DNA from: Chitinibacter sp. FCG-7 | GTDB taxonomy: Bacteria; Pseudomonadota; Gammaproteobacteria; Burkholderiales; Chitinibacteraceae | Length of the DNA stretch: 64,000 nt | Direction of reading: 5' to 3' | Assembly: GCF_040047665.1 (NCBI RefSeq) | Contig: NZ_CP157355.1 | Location: forward strand, 1,922,001-1,986,000 | Shown here: positions 41,375 to 50,623 of the stretch, piece after piece | Numbering within the stretch: the stretch's first letter is position 1 | Layout of the letters: each line of letters starts with the position of its first letter | Position numbers and translations under genes: made by a program | The notes under the pieces: generated by a model | Seen by the model: only the letters and a program-made list of their open reading frames with translations | Told to the model about the DNA's origin: nothing | Databases searched by the model: none

Positions 41375-41423
41375 GGGTATATGACTGCAGACTATGATGG
41401 AAATGCTCTGTAGCCATATACCC
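41375..41423. repeat. GGGTAT palindromic repeat, copy 9
   Basis: Arms GGGTATATGACTGCAGA and TCTGTAGCCATATACCC, 49 nt, between two convergent genes. Confidence 0.85.
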
Positions 41424-41430
41424 TGATTGA

Positions 41431-42189
41431 TTATTGATAAGGATGCGGCGCCTTGGTTTTGATGACGCCGATTCCCCTAATGGTGGATGTCATTTCCGGC
41501 TCGTTTTTAAATGAGACCGTTCCCACGCCGTAGAGCGTGACATCGGCTTTGGCCGCTTCACCTACTGCCACGCTGCCCGTGCCACGGCTGTCGATTTTGA
41601 CGAGCTTTTTGATGTTGGGCATCACCACATCGCCAACGCCTAGATTTTCAACAATGGCATTCTCCAGATACCCCGTTAATATCTCTACTCGGCCCGCGCC
41701 ACGGTTGCTGATTTTGACGTTTTGATTGCTTGGGCAATGTACTTTGATGTAGGCGGAGCCGTTATTTTCTACCTCAGTCAGGCTGGTTTCTTGCGGACCT
41801 GCAGATAGTAGGCTGTAGAACTTAATCGCAGGCATTTTAGACGCGATATTGGCATCGCCCTTTGGCTTTATGATGCCTTGAGCGAGTAACTCTTGATCAA
41901 GCACGTCCAATAATGCCGAGTCCAATTCGATATAGGGCTTAATTGTACAAAACTGTTCGATGTTGGCCGGGGAATAATTTTGCAACTTTTCGCCTTTATT
42001 ACGAAGGCTGATTTCAACCATTTTCCCACTGGGTTGAATTGCATCTTTGTTCTGGAAGGCGTACTCAAACGCCGCTGCGCCATCGTTGATCACAAAATGC
42101 GGGTTGGGTTTTGAATAGAGGACGGTTGCTGCTCCCAGCGCGAGCACAGCTAGCACTGCAGCAGGAAAAATCCATTTTTTCTTGATCAT
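41431..42189 (-). CDS. membrane-anchored protein with GIN/DUF2807-like beta-helix domain
   Basis: A 252-residue protein with an N-terminal membrane anchor or signal sequence (WIFPAAVLAVLALGAATVLY). From about residue 150 it has tandem short repeats of the type KISNRGAGRVEI, IVENLGVGDVVM, KIDSRGTGSVAV, TLYGVGTVSF and TIRGIGVIK. This pattern is that of head-GIN/DUF2807 beta-solenoid domains. The role is unknown. It is the last gene of the GntR-ABC operon, 14 nt after the permease, so it may be an accessory extracytoplasmic part of that system. Confidence 0.72.
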   Translation of the reverse strand: MIKKKWIFPAAVLAVLALGAATVLYSKPNPHFVINDGAAAFEYAFQNKDAIQPSGKMVEISLRNKGEKLQNYSPANIEQFCTIKPYIELDSALLDVLDQELLAQGIIKPKGDANIASKMPAIKFYSLLSAGPQETSLTEVENNGSAYIKVHCPSNQNVKISNRGAGRVEILTGYLENAIVENLGVGDVVMPNIKKLVKIDSRGTGSVAVGEAAKADVTLYGVGTVSFKNEPEMTSTIRGIGVIKTKAPHPYQ

Positions 42190-42203
42190 CATGATTCCTT
42201 TAT

Positions 42204-43049
42204 TTAAGCAGCGTGGCCGGTTTTGCGACGCCAGATCAGTACGGTCAAACATATGGCGCTGACGATGATGGCGGCGGCAAATTGCGGGTTGGCGATAAAG
42301 CGGGTTAGCATGCTGATTTGTTCGGGCAGATTGGCATTGGCGTGTAGAAAGCCCAGAAAGTCGACACGGGTCATGATGCCAAATAAGCCGGAAAAATAGA
42401 TGTCGACAAAATTGCTACCGGTGGCGTAATTGCTCAGGCGCATCAAGGCGGTTTCAAATAGCACCCCGCCAATCAGCACAATGGCCATGCCCCAGCGGCG
42501 AATCACGCTATTGCCCAGCGCCAGCAGCAGGACCAGCGGTGAAAACCACAACAAGGTGAGCAAGCCCTGCAAGCTGCCGCCGAGTAGCGCCAGCATCATG
42601 TTTTTCACGAGCTCAGCATTGGCGCTGGCGATCCACAGTGGGGCAGACAGCAAGAAATTCAGCACTATCGCCGATACGATGGCCATTAGCGGCAGCAATA
42701 AGCCATTCATCAGCATCGGGGCGATGACGGCGGCGCGATCATCTAGCGGTAGCGAGCGCCAGAAGGCCAGTGATTTATCGTCTTTATCGCGGTGCGGCAG
42801 GCCGGGGATGGTCAGCAATACGCCGATTAGCGCCAGATAAAAGACAAAGCCCGATTGTGCATTGATCCCAAAGCTGGCGATTTTGGCGGTGTCGGCCATC
42901 GCGGCGTCATTAAATTGCGGCAGCCCTTGGTAAAACAGCACCAGATACAGCAGCGCCCATGCAATCACCGGCGTCCACAGGCCCAGAATCAGCCACGAGC
43001 GGCGGTGCTGCATCCATTCGCGCAGCATAAGGGTTTTAAACTGTTGCAT
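42204..43049 (-). CDS. ABC transporter permease
   Basis: A 281-residue membrane subunit with six or so helices, of the ABC-2-like group that pairs with YtrB-type ATPases. The N-terminus LMLREWMQHRRSWLILGLW is a cytoplasmic amphipathic start typical of ABC-2 permeases, and GLPHRDKDDKSLAFWRSLPL is a conserved cytoplasmic loop. It overlaps the ATPase gene by 14 nt. The substrate is unknown; related systems respond to cell-envelope antibiotics. Confidence 0.85.
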   Translation of the reverse strand: MQQFKTLMLREWMQHRRSWLILGLWTPVIAWALLYLVLFYQGLPQFNDAAMADTAKIASFGINAQSGFVFYLALIGVLLTIPGLPHRDKDDKSLAFWRSLPLDDRAAVIAPMLMNGLLLPLMAIVSAIVLNFLLSAPLWIASANAELVKNMMLALLGGSLQGLLTLLWFSPLVLLLALGNSVIRRWGMAIVLIGGVLFETALMRLSNYATGSNFVDIYFSGLFGIMTRVDFLGFLHANANLPEQISMLTRFIANPQFAAAIIVSAICLTVLIWRRKTGHAA

Positions 43050-43902
43050 GGCGCTCTCCTTGGCTTAGAGCCACAAATAAATCGGCCAGCTCAACGCGGA
43101 AGGTCTGGCCGAATTGTTCAAGTTCAGGCGGGAAGGGCGCGGCGAAAATCGCACATTCGCCACCCATTTGCCGGAAACGATGCAGCGGCGCAGCGGCGGC
43201 TACGGCTGCGCTGTGTTCGTTGCCAAAACGCAGGCCAAGATAGCGCTCTTCCAGATGGCCCAACTGATCGTGTAGAACCAGCTCGCCGTCGTTGATCATC
43301 ATCACGTCCGAGAGCAGATTTTCGATTTCGTCGATCTGGTGCGTGGCGATCAGTACGGTGCGTTCATCGTTGCACCAGTCGCTGATCAGCATGTCGTAAA
43401 ACGCCTTGCGCGCCGGAATATCGAGGCCGAGCGTCGGCTCGTCCAAAATCATCAGCTGCGCATCAATCGCGCTGATGATGGCCAGATGCAGCTGCACAAT
43501 CATGCCGCGCGACAGTTGTTTGACCTTGGAATCGAGCTTGATCGTCGTGCGCGAGAGCTTTTGCAGCGCCAGCTCACGATCAAACTTCGGATGCAGGCCG
43601 CTCATCAATTGCAGCAATTGCTGCACTTCAATCCACGGCGGCAGGATCGCCACGTCGGGTATGTAGCACACGTGCTGCAGCATCGCTTCGCGTTGCGTGC
43701 GCGGGTCAAAACCCAGAATATTGATCTGGCCGCGAAACGGAATCAGCCCCATCATCGCCTGCATCAGGCTGGTCTTGCCCGCGCCATTGCTGCCCAAGAG
43801 GCCAATAATGCGCCCGGCGGGCAATTGCACCGATAGATTTTTGACGGCGGCTTTTGTGCCGTACGAGACATTAAGATTGTCGATGTTGACTAGTTGCTTC
43901 AT
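43036..43902 (-). CDS. ABC transporter ATP-binding protein
   Basis: A 288-residue ATPase. Walker A GSNGAGKTS lies near residue 37, the Q-loop region follows, the signature is LSRGMIVQL (a deviation from LSGGQ seen in this subgroup), Walker B is LMILDEPT and the switch His is in IATHQIDE. A C-terminal extension of about 65 residues follows the nucleotide domain. It overlaps the GntR gene by ATGA and the permease by 14 nt. Confidence 0.93.
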   Translation of the reverse strand: MKQLVNIDNLNVSYGTKAAVKNLSVQLPAGRIIGLLGSNGAGKTSLMQAMMGLIPFRGQINILGFDPRTQREAMLQHVCYIPDVAILPPWIEVQQLLQLMSGLHPKFDRELALQKLSRTTIKLDSKVKQLSRGMIVQLHLAIISAIDAQLMILDEPTLGLDIPARKAFYDMLISDWCNDERTVLIATHQIDEIENLLSDVMMINDGELVLHDQLGHLEERYLGLRFGNEHSAAVAAAAPLHRFRQMGGECAIFAAPFPPELEQFGQTFRVELADLFVALSQGERHATV

Positions 43903-44261
43903 GCGGCATCGTCCTTTGAAGGCCAGATGAGATCCGTCGGGCTGAGCCCGAGGCGCTGTAATTTAGCGGCCAGAATCGGCCACTCGGTATTTAAAAAACG
44001 CTCGCGCTCTGCCAGCCGTAGGCGCTCGCTGGCTTGCGGCAGCACGAACATGCCTAAGCCACGGCGGCTTTCGAGCAGCCCCGCGTCAACCATAGACTGC
44101 AGCGCGCGATTGACGGTGAGCGGGTTGAGGCCGTATTCGGCTGCCAGCATTCGCACCGAGGGCATGGCTTCACCTTCCGGTGGTGCGCCATCGAGCAGCG
44201 CCTGGCTCAAGCGGTCGGCGAGCTGCAGATAAATCGGCGATTGATTATTCCAGTCTGCCAT
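43899..44261 (-). CDS. GntR-family (YtrA type) transcriptional regulator
   Basis: A 120-residue regulator with a winged helix at residues 5-75 (IYLQLADRLSQALLDG, MPSVRMLAAEYGLNPLTVNR, ALQSMVDAGLLESRRGLGMF) and only a short helical C-terminus, the YtrA architecture. It is the first gene of the operon with the ABC ATPase and permease, so auto-repression is likely. A palindrome over the start of transcription fits. ATG 44261 gives the standard N-terminus; the frame upstream is open but improbable. Confidence 0.9.
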   Translation of the reverse strand: MADWNNQSPIYLQLADRLSQALLDGAPPEGEAMPSVRMLAAEYGLNPLTVNRALQSMVDAGLLESRRGLGMFVLPQASERLRLAERERFLNTEWPILAAKLQRLGLSPTDLIWPSKDDAA

Positions 44262-44272
44262 GATCTGTGCTT

Positions 44273-44294
44273 GTGTGTTAGTTATGTAGCACAC
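44273..44294. promoter_or_regulatory. probable operator of the GntR regulator
   Basis: GTGTGTTA (44273-44280) and TAGCACAC (44287-44294) form a near-perfect inverted repeat with a 6-nt spacer that overlaps the -10 box and lies 12 nt before the regulator's start codon. Confidence 0.6.
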
Positions 44295-44321
44295 TATATG
44301 TTTATCGACATTGGTTTGCAA
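44293..44321 (-). promoter_or_regulatory. sigma70 promoter of the GntR-ABC operon
   Basis: On the minus strand TTGCAA (44316-44321), a 17-nt spacer, and TATAGT (44293-44298). Confidence 0.6.
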
Positions 44322-44362
44322 GCATTGTCAGTAAAATAGCTGGGTATTTTAATCTTGCCTAA

Positions 44363-44410
44363 GGGTATTGCTTTGAAGGCTTTATCTGAATTGACATACA
44401 GAGGTATACC
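44363..44410. repeat. GGGTAT palindromic repeat, copy 10
   Basis: The left arm GGGTATTGCTTTGAAGG and right arm CATACAGAGGTATACC. A further lone GGGTAT half-arm sits at 44342. It lies in the gap between the yqhD 3' end and the GntR promoter. Confidence 0.65.
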
Positions 44411-44422
44411 ATTGACGGTATA

Positions 44423-44446
44423 AAGCCGCCTCGTTGGAGGCGGCTT
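44423..44446 (-). terminator. yqhD terminator
   Basis: A 10-bp stem AAGCCGCCTC / GAGGCGGCTT with loop GTTG; on the minus strand it is followed by TAT after a TTT run. Confidence 0.65.
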
Positions 44447-44502
44447 GAGTGGGGGCTGCGAGCGGTGGCCACAATCGACAGCGGCCTTGCCGCTGGGGAG
44501 TA

Positions 44503-45660
44503 TTACAGAGCGGCGTTCAGAATTTGGCGGCTGATGGCGGGAGTGACATCGCCTTGCTCGCCCAGCGCACTCATCCCGTGTTTTTCCAGCTGAGCGACAA
44601 CGGCGTCAACGGCTTCGGCGCCCAGCTTGTAATCGGCCAGCTTGGTTTTGATCCCCATGGCCTCAAAGAACTCTGCGGTTTTGGCAATCGCCGCGTCGAT
44701 CCGTTGCTCGTCGCTACCTTCATGCAGGCCCCAGACGCGTTCAGCGTATTGCAGCAATTTGGCGTGCTTGCCCACGCGGCGCACGGCGAGGCTGGCTGGC
44801 AGCACGATGGCCAGCGTGCGCGCGTGGTCGATGTCGTATAGCGCGGTGAGTTCATGGCCAATCATATGCGTTGACCAGTCTTGCGGCACACCTGCGCCGA
44901 TCAGGCCGTTCAACGCTTGGGTGGCAATCCACATCAGATTGGCGCGCAAATCATAATCATTTGGCGTGGCGAGCACTTTGGGCCCCAGCTCGATCAACGA
45001 TAGCAGCAGGCCTTCGGCAAAACGGTCTTGCACCATGCCATTGGCCGGGTAGGTGAGGTATTGCTCGATGATGTGCACATAGGCATCGACCACACCGTTG
45101 GCGATCTGGCGCGTTGGCAATGTGAGCGTTTTGTTCGGGTCCAGAATCGAGAATTGCGGGAAAACATGCGGGCTCATAAATGCCAGCTTGCTGTGCGTCG
45201 CTTTGCGGGTAATCACCGAGCCGCTATTCATTTCCGAGCCGGTGGCAGGCAGGGTGAGTACCGTGCCGAAAGGCAGCGCGGTGCTGACCTGCTGGCCGTA
45301 GCTGAGCAAAATATCCCAAGGCTCGCCAGTAAATGGCACGGCGGCGGCGACAAATTTGGTGCCGTCAATCACCGAGCCACCACCGACTGCCAGCAGATAG
45401 TCGAGCTTTTCGCGGCGGATCAACTCAACCGCTTGCATCAGGGTTTCATAGCTTGGGTTGGGCTCAATGCCATTGAATTCTTGCACTTCACGTGCGCCGA
45501 GTGCGGCGCGCACTTCGGCGAGCGTGCCGTTTTTGCGCGCGCTTTCACCGCCCAGCAAGATCAGCACGCGGGCGTTGGCGGGAACGAGTTGATCAAGCTT
45601 GGCAATGGTGTCTGCGCCAAAAACGATTTTGGTCGGGTTGTGAAATTCAAAATTAAACAT
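44503..45660 (-). CDS. yqhD: iron-type NAD(P)H-dependent alcohol dehydrogenase, YqhD/BdhA family
   Basis: A 385-residue group III alcohol dehydrogenase that reduces aldehydes (YqhD detoxifies short and lipid-derived aldehydes with NADPH). Coenzyme-site GGGSVIDGTKFVA lies near residue 95. Metal-ligand positions are in GVVDAYVHIIEQYLT, DWSTHMIGHELTALYDIDHA and the following TLAIVLPA. The length is typical. Its gene is preceded by a palindrome shared with the neighbouring TetR regulator. Confidence 0.93.
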   Translation of the reverse strand: MFNFEFHNPTKIVFGADTIAKLDQLVPANARVLILLGGESARKNGTLAEVRAALGAREVQEFNGIEPNPSYETLMQAVELIRREKLDYLLAVGGGSVIDGTKFVAAAVPFTGEPWDILLSYGQQVSTALPFGTVLTLPATGSEMNSGSVITRKATHSKLAFMSPHVFPQFSILDPNKTLTLPTRQIANGVVDAYVHIIEQYLTYPANGMVQDRFAEGLLLSLIELGPKVLATPNDYDLRANLMWIATQALNGLIGAGVPQDWSTHMIGHELTALYDIDHARTLAIVLPASLAVRRVGKHAKLLQYAERVWGLHEGSDEQRIDAAIAKTAEFFEAMGIKTKLADYKLGAEAVDAVVAQLEKHGMSALGEQGDVTPAISRQILNAAL

Positions 45661-45673
45661 TAGGGGGTTCCTT

Positions 45674-45694
45674 TATTAGACCAGTCGGCTAGTT
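45674..45694. promoter_or_regulatory. TetR-regulator operator, yqhD copy
   Basis: TTAGAC-CAGTC-GGCTAGTT, 14 nt upstream of the yqhD start codon. It matches the operator at 46354 including the CAGTC spacer. Confidence 0.75.
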
Positions 45695-45738
45695 GTCGAC
45701 AAAAAATAGATCGCTCTGCGGCGAGCGATCTGTGTTGA

Positions 45739-46335
45739 TTACGGTGCTGCTAATTGCAAAATCTTTAGCGTGCTGTCCATCGCACAGCGCAGCGAGCTAT
45801 GGTCGCGGCGCACTTTGGCGAGCAAGGTGGCGCCTAGCCACATCTGGTACAGCGTTTCAGCGACTTGCGCGGCATCCAGATCGCGCGACAGGGAGCCATC
45901 GGCAATGCCTTCGTTGATGCATTGCGCCAGGCGGGCGATCAATTGATCGGTGCCACGGCGCAGGCTGTCGCGCATGGCTTCGGATAAATCCGATACTTCA
46001 CCGGCCAGTTTGACGGTAAGGCATTTTTCTTCGCAGCAATCACCGGCCTGGGTTTCCAGCCAGCGCGTCCAGTAGGCCACCATCCTGCTGGCCGCATCGC
46101 TGCCGTTGGGTGCCAACATGCCTTCCAGCCGGGTGAAATAGTCGTCGAAATACGCGTCAAGCAGCGCCGCGCCAAAGGCTTCTTTGGATTTGAAATAATG
46201 GTAAAACGAGCCTTTGGGCACATTGGCGGCGCTCAGAATCTCATTCAAACCGACGGCCGAAAAGCCTTTGCCGAGGATAATGGGTTTGGCGGTGTCCAGA
46301 ATGTGCTGGCGCATGGATTGGTGTTCGGTCGTCAT
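45739..46335 (-). CDS. TetR/AcrR-family regulator
   Basis: A 198-residue repressor. The N-terminal helix-turn-helix is QHILDTAKPIILGKGFSAVG followed by LNEILSAANVPKGSFYHYFK, with a helical ligand domain after it. CCEEKCLTV near residue 100 holds a pair of cysteines and could be redox- or electrophile-sensitive, fitting an aldehyde reductase target. It lies upstream of yqhD on the same strand, with matching palindromes before each gene. The start is uncertain among 46353, 46347 and 46335; none has a good ribosome site. Confidence 0.85.
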   Translation of the reverse strand: MTTEHQSMRQHILDTAKPIILGKGFSAVGLNEILSAANVPKGSFYHYFKSKEAFGAALLDAYFDDYFTRLEGMLAPNGSDAASRMVAYWTRWLETQAGDCCEEKCLTVKLAGEVSDLSEAMRDSLRRGTDQLIARLAQCINEGIADGSLSRDLDAAQVAETLYQMWLGATLLAKVRRDHSSLRCAMDSTLKILQLAAP

Positions 46336-46353
46336 GTCGGTGATCATAAACAT

Positions 46354-46374
46354 AACTAGACCAGTCGTCTAGTT
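46354..46374. promoter_or_regulatory. TetR-regulator operator, own-gene copy
   Basis: AACTAGAC (46354-46361), CAGTC, GTCTAGTT (46367-46374) is a perfect 8+8 palindrome directly before the regulator's first possible start codon. Confidence 0.8.
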
Positions 46375-46463
46375 AATAATTGTTGTAAAAAATGCCATCC
46401 ATCTATCGGGCTAGCCAGCATTTGGCGCGCAGTCTATATCCTGTTGATACAGGAGAGCACGCT

Positions 46464-47654
46464 ATGAACGCAGAACAAGCATTAAAAACCATGCACGACT
46501 TGTTGCGCATGATGATACAACACAAGGCATCCGATCTGTTTATCGCCGATGACTTCCCGCCCGCACTGAAAATCAACGGCAAAATGACGCCGGTTGGGCA
46601 GCAAAAGCTCAATGCGGTGGCAACGCGCGCGCTGGCCTACGCGATTATGCGGCCCGATCAGAAGGCCGAATTTGACGAAGAATTCGAGTGCAATTTTGCG
46701 ATCAGTCCCGAAGGCATCGGGCGTTTTCGCGTGAATGTATTTATGCAGCAGGAAAAAGTTGGCATGGTGCTCAGGACGATCACCAGCAAGATTCCCAATT
46801 TTGACGAAATGGGGCTGCCCAAGATTTTAAAAGAAGTCGTGATGAGCAAACGCGGGCTGGTGCTGCTGGTGGGTGGCACGGGTTCGGGTAAATCAACGAC
46901 GATGGCGGCGATGATTGATTATCGCAACGAGCACAGCCACGGCCATATCATTACGATTGAAGATCCGGTTGAATACCTGCACAAGAATAAGAATTGCCTC
47001 GTCACACATCGCGAAGTCGGTCGCGATACCAAGGGCTGGTTTGCCGCGCTGAAAAACACGCTGCGCCAAGCGCCCGACGTGATCCTGATTGGCGAGATTC
47101 GCGACCGAGAAACGATGGAATACGCGATGAACTTCGCCGAAACCGGCCACCTGTGTATGGGCACGCTGCACGCCAATAGCTCGAATCAGGCGCTGGAGCG
47201 GATTGTGAATTTCTTCCCCGAAGAGCGCCATCCGCAGCTGTATATGGATTTGTCGCTCAATATGCGCGGCATTATTTCGCAACGGCTGGTGCCCACCCCG
47301 GATGGCAAAGGGCGCTGCGCGGCGATCGAGATTTTGCTCAATACGCCGCTGGTGGCCGATATGATTTTCAAAGGCGATGTCGGCGGTGTGAAAACGGCGA
47401 TGCAAAAATCCAAAGAGCTGGGGATGCAGACCTTCGATATGGCGCTGTTTGATCTCTACGAAGCGGGCAAAATCAGCATGGAAGAAGCGCTGAAGAATGC
47501 CGACTCGCTCAATGAATTGCGGCTGAAGATCAAGCTCAATAGCCAGCATCACCGCAAGGAAGAGCACAGCAGCGGGCTGGATCACTTATCGCTTGAAGTG
47601 CACGAAGAGCCGGAAGTGGTGGAAGAGGCCGCTGAGGGGGAGAAGAAAGAGTAG
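46464..47654 (+). CDS. pilU: type IV pilus retraction ATPase, PilU type
   Basis: A 396-residue secretion-type hexameric ATPase. Walker A GGTGSGKST is near residue 135, the Asp box is HIITIEDPVEYLH, Walker B is VILIGEIRDRETMEYA and the His box HLCMGTLHANSS. PilU works with PilT in pilus retraction and twitching. The extended acidic C-terminus (EVHEEPEVVEEAAEGEKKE) and sequence type favour PilU over PilT. No pilT is in the window. ATG 46464 with AGGAGAG upstream fits. The stop codon touches a GGGTAT repeat. Confidence 0.9.
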   Translation: MNAEQALKTMHDLLRMMIQHKASDLFIADDFPPALKINGKMTPVGQQKLNAVATRALAYAIMRPDQKAEFDEEFECNFAISPEGIGRFRVNVFMQQEKVGMVLRTITSKIPNFDEMGLPKILKEVVMSKRGLVLLVGGTGSGKSTTMAAMIDYRNEHSHGHIITIEDPVEYLHKNKNCLVTHREVGRDTKGWFAALKNTLRQAPDVILIGEIRDRETMEYAMNFAETGHLCMGTLHANSSNQALERIVNFFPEERHPQLYMDLSLNMRGIISQRLVPTPDGKGRCAAIEILLNTPLVADMIFKGDVGGVKTAMQKSKELGMQTFDMALFDLYEAGKISMEEALKNADSLNELRLKIKLNSQHHRKEEHSSGLDHLSLEVHEEPEVVEEAAEGEKKE

Positions 47655-47702
47655 GGGTATATGCCGATAGATCAATATCAATAAGCTCTTGGTTGATATA
47701 CC
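47655..47702. repeat. GGGTAT palindromic repeat, copy 11
   Basis: The left arm GGGTATATGCCGATAG follows the pilU TAG immediately; the right arm CTTGGTTGATATACC. Confidence 0.7.
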
Positions 47703-47706
47703 TAAT

Positions 47707-47738
47707 AAAAAAGCGATCTCCGTAGAGATCGCTTTTTT
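47707..47738. terminator. bidirectional terminator between pilU and secA
   Basis: A 14-bp stem AAAAAAGCGATCTC / GAGATCGCTTTTTT with loop CGTA serves both convergent genes. Confidence 0.9.
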
Positions 47739-47757
47739 TGACTGACTACTTAGTGAC

Positions 47758-50499
47758 TTAAGCCAGCTGGCCGTGGCAGTGCTTGTATTTTTTGCCTGAA
47801 CCGCAAGGGCAAGGATCGTTCCGGCCAACGCCGCTAAACTGGATTTTCGGGCCACCTTCCTGCTGCATGGCTGCCATCAGCATTTCGCGGATTTTTTCTT
47901 CGTCACCGCTGGCCAGTACGGCTTCGATGTCTGCATGCGTAAATTGCATGTCCGATTCTGCAATCGCATGCTGCTCAACCGGTTGCACGTCTTCCGGGCC
48001 ACGGATCTGGACGGTCATCACGATCTGCAAGACATTGCGCTTGATCTGATCGAGCAAGGCCGAGAACAATTCAAACGCTTCGCGCTTGTATTCCTGTTTC
48101 GGGTTTTTCTGTGCATAGCCGCGCAGATGGATACCCTGACGCAAATGATCCAGCGCCGACAGGTGTTCGCGCCAGTATTGATCAACGTGCTGCAGCAATA
48201 CCGAGCGCTCGAAATTGCGGAAGTTGGTTTCGGAAGCCTGTTCAACCTTGGCGTCGTAAGCGGCTTTCGCAGCTGCAACCACTCGCGCTTTCATGTCTTC
48301 GATGCTGAGGGATTTCTCGTTTTGCACCCACTCGCTGACATTGACGCCCACGTGCAATTCGTTCAGTGCGCGTTCAAGGCCTTCGGCATCCCATTGCTCT
48401 TCCATTGAATCAGGTGGAATGAACTGGTCAAACAGATCAGCCACAAAGCTGTCGCGCATCGCGGCAATCGTTGACGCAACTTCGGCGCTTTCCAGAATTT
48501 CATTGCGCTGGCTGTAGATTGCTTTGCGCTGCTCGTTGGCCACATCATCGTATTCCAGCAGCTGTTTACGCATGTCGAAGTTGCGGCCTTCCACTTTGCG
48601 CTGCGCCGATTCAATGGCGCGCGATACCATGCCCGCTTCGATGGGCTCGCCTTCCGGCATTTTGAGCTTGTCCATCACGAAGGCCACGCGATCACCGGCA
48701 AAAATGCGCAGCAAAGTGTCTTCCAGTGACAGGTAGAAACGGCTTGAGCCTGGGTCGCCCTGACGGCCTGAACGGCCACGCAACTGATTGTCGATCCGGC
48801 GTGAATCATGGCGCTCGGTACCGATGATGTGCAGACCACCCGCCGCCAGCACTTTATCGTGGCGCTCTTGCCATTCGGCTTTGAGCTGCGCGATTTTCAG
48901 CACTTTGGCTGCTTCGTCGAGCGCTTCGTCGGCTTCAATATCCTTGATGTCGCGCTCGATGCTGCCGCCCAGTACGATGTCCGTACCGCGACCAGCCATA
49001 TTGGTCGCAATCGTAACCTGACCGATATTGCCGGCCTGCGCCACGATTTGCGCCTCTTTGGCGTGGTGTTTGGCATTCAGTACATTATGTGCAATGCCTT
49101 CCTTGTTCAGAATGCCGGAGAGCAATTCCGATTGCTCGATCGAGGTGGTGCCGACCAGAGCAGGCTGGCCGCGCTCGACGCAGCCTTTGATGTCCTTGAT
49201 GATGGCGTTGTATTTTTCGTTGGCGGTTTTAAATACCTGATCCTGACGATCTTCGCGCAACATCGGTTTGTTGGTGGGGATAATCACCGTTTCCAGGCCG
49301 TAAATCTGCTGGAATTCGTAGGCTTCGGTGTCCGCTGTACCGGTCATGCCCGACAGCTTGCTGTACATACGGAAGTAGTTTTGCAGCGTGATCGTCGCCA
49401 GCGTCTGGTTTTCCTGCTGGATTTCCACGCCTTCTTTGGCTTCGACAGCCTGATGCAGGCCTTCTGACCAACGGCGGCCTGACATCAGGCGGCCGGTATG
49501 TTCGTCAACGATGATGATTTCGCCATCCATCACCACATAGTGCTGATCTTTGACAAACAGCGCGTGCGCACGCAAGGCGGCGTTTAGGTGATGGATCAGG
49601 CTGATGTGGCTGGCCGCATACAGGCTGTCGCCTTCAGGCAGCAGACCCATCTGGGTCAGGATTTGCTCTACCCGCTCATGGCCGGCTTCGGACAGCATGA
49701 CGGTATGGGCTTTTTCATCGACCCAGTAATCGCCTTCGCCTTCTTCAGTGGCTTGACGCGTCAACTGACCCGGAATGCTATTCATGGCCAGATACAGATC
49801 GGTATTGTCGTCAGCCGGGCCGGAAATAATCAGCGGGGTACGCGCTTCGTCGATCAGGATCGAATCTACTTCGTCGACGATGGCAAAATTCATGCCGCGC
49901 TGTACGCGCTCTTCCACGCTGAACACCATATTGTCGCGCAGATAGTCAAAACCGAATTCGTTATTGGTGCCGTAAGTAATATCGCAGGCATAGGCGGCTT
50001 TTTTGTCTTCGTGCGCCATCTGGCCCAGATTCACGCCACAAGTCAGGCCGAGGAAATTGAACAATTTGCCCATTTGCGCCGCATCGCGTTGCGCCAGGTA
50101 ATCATTCACGGTAATCACATGCACGCCCTGGCCAGTGAGGGCATTGAGGTAGGCGGCCAGCGTTGCCACCAGTGTTTTACCTTCACCGGTACGCATTTCG
50201 GAAATCTTGCCCTGATGGTGAACCAGACCACCGATCAGCTGCACGTCAAAGTGACGCATGCCCAAAGCGCGCTTGCCGCCTTCACGACACACCGCAAAAG
50301 CTTCAGGCAGAATTTGATCTAAAGTCTCACCTTTTTCCAGACGGGCTTTGAATTCATCGGTTTTGCCACGTAGATCAGCATCAGACAAGGCCGAAATGCT
50401 CGGCTCTAGCGCATTAATCTGCTTGACGATGGCACCGTATTGTTTCAACAAACGGTCGTTACGGCTTCCAAATACTTTTTTCAGCAGATTCGAGATCAT
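47758..50499 (-). CDS. secA: preprotein translocase ATPase SecA
   Basis: A 913-residue motor that pushes unfolded preproteins through SecYEG. Walker A is [32 protein letters not shown] is the DEAD-like motif, and [14 protein letters not shown] with [20 protein letters not shown] forms the second nucleotide lobe. The C-terminal [19 protein letters not shown] is the zinc-binding SecB-interaction tail. Length and order are normal. The M23 peptidase gene is 124 nt upstream on the same strand, with a long hairpin between. Confidence 0.98.
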   Translation of the reverse strand: MISNLLKKVFGSRNDRLLKQYGAIVKQINALEPSISALSDADLRGKTDEFKARLEKGETLDQILPEAFAVCREGGKRALGMRHFDVQLIGGLVHHQGKISEMRTGEGKTLVATLAAYLNALTGQGVHVITVNDYLAQRDAAQMGKLFNFLGLTCGVNLGQMAHEDKKAAYACDITYGTNNEFGFDYLRDNMVFSVEERVQRGMNFAIVDEVDSILIDEARTPLIISGPADDNTDLYLAMNSIPGQLTRQATEEGEGDYWVDEKAHTVMLSEAGHERVEQILTQMGLLPEGDSLYAASHISLIHHLNAALRAHALFVKDQHYVVMDGEIIIVDEHTGRLMSGRRWSEGLHQAVEAKEGVEIQQENQTLATITLQNYFRMYSKLSGMTGTADTEAYEFQQIYGLETVIIPTNKPMLREDRQDQVFKTANEKYNAIIKDIKGCVERGQPALVGTTSIEQSELLSGILNKEGIAHNVLNAKHHAKEAQIVAQAGNIGQVTIATNMAGRGTDIVLGGSIERDIKDIEADEALDEAAKVLKIAQLKAEWQERHDKVLAAGGLHIIGTERHDSRRIDNQLRGRSGRQGDPGSSRFYLSLEDTLLRIFAGDRVAFVMDKLKMPEGEPIEAGMVSRAIESAQRKVEGRNFDMRKQLLEYDDVANEQRKAIYSQRNEILESAEVASTIAAMRDSFVADLFDQFIPPDSMEEQWDAEGLERALNELHVGVNVSEWVQNEKSLSIEDMKARVVAAAKAAYDAKVEQASETNFRNFERSVLLQHVDQYWREHLSALDHLRQGIHLRGYAQKNPKQEYKREAFELFSALLDQIKRNVLQIVMTVQIRGPEDVQPVEQHAIAESDMQFTHADIEAVLASGDEEKIREMLMAAMQQEGGPKIQFSGVGRNDPCPCGSGKKYKHCHGQLA

Positions 50500-50549
50500 A
50501 TTGCTACCACGTGACGGCCTCGATGAGGCTCAGTTTTTATAAATAGACA

Positions 50550-50583
50550 AAGGCCTAAGCCCGCTTTCGGGCTAACAGGCCTT
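50550..50583 (-). terminator. two-tier hairpin in the secA leader
   Basis: Outer AAGGCCT (50550-50556) / AGGCCTT (50577-50583) and inner AGCCCG / CGGGCT with a CTTT loop. On the minus strand it is followed by TGTCTATTTAT. It may terminate the M23 peptidase transcript or regulate secA. Confidence 0.5.
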
Positions 50584-50623
50584 AGTTGGCTCCACCCTGT
50601 CTTTTTTCAAGACTTACTCAGTG

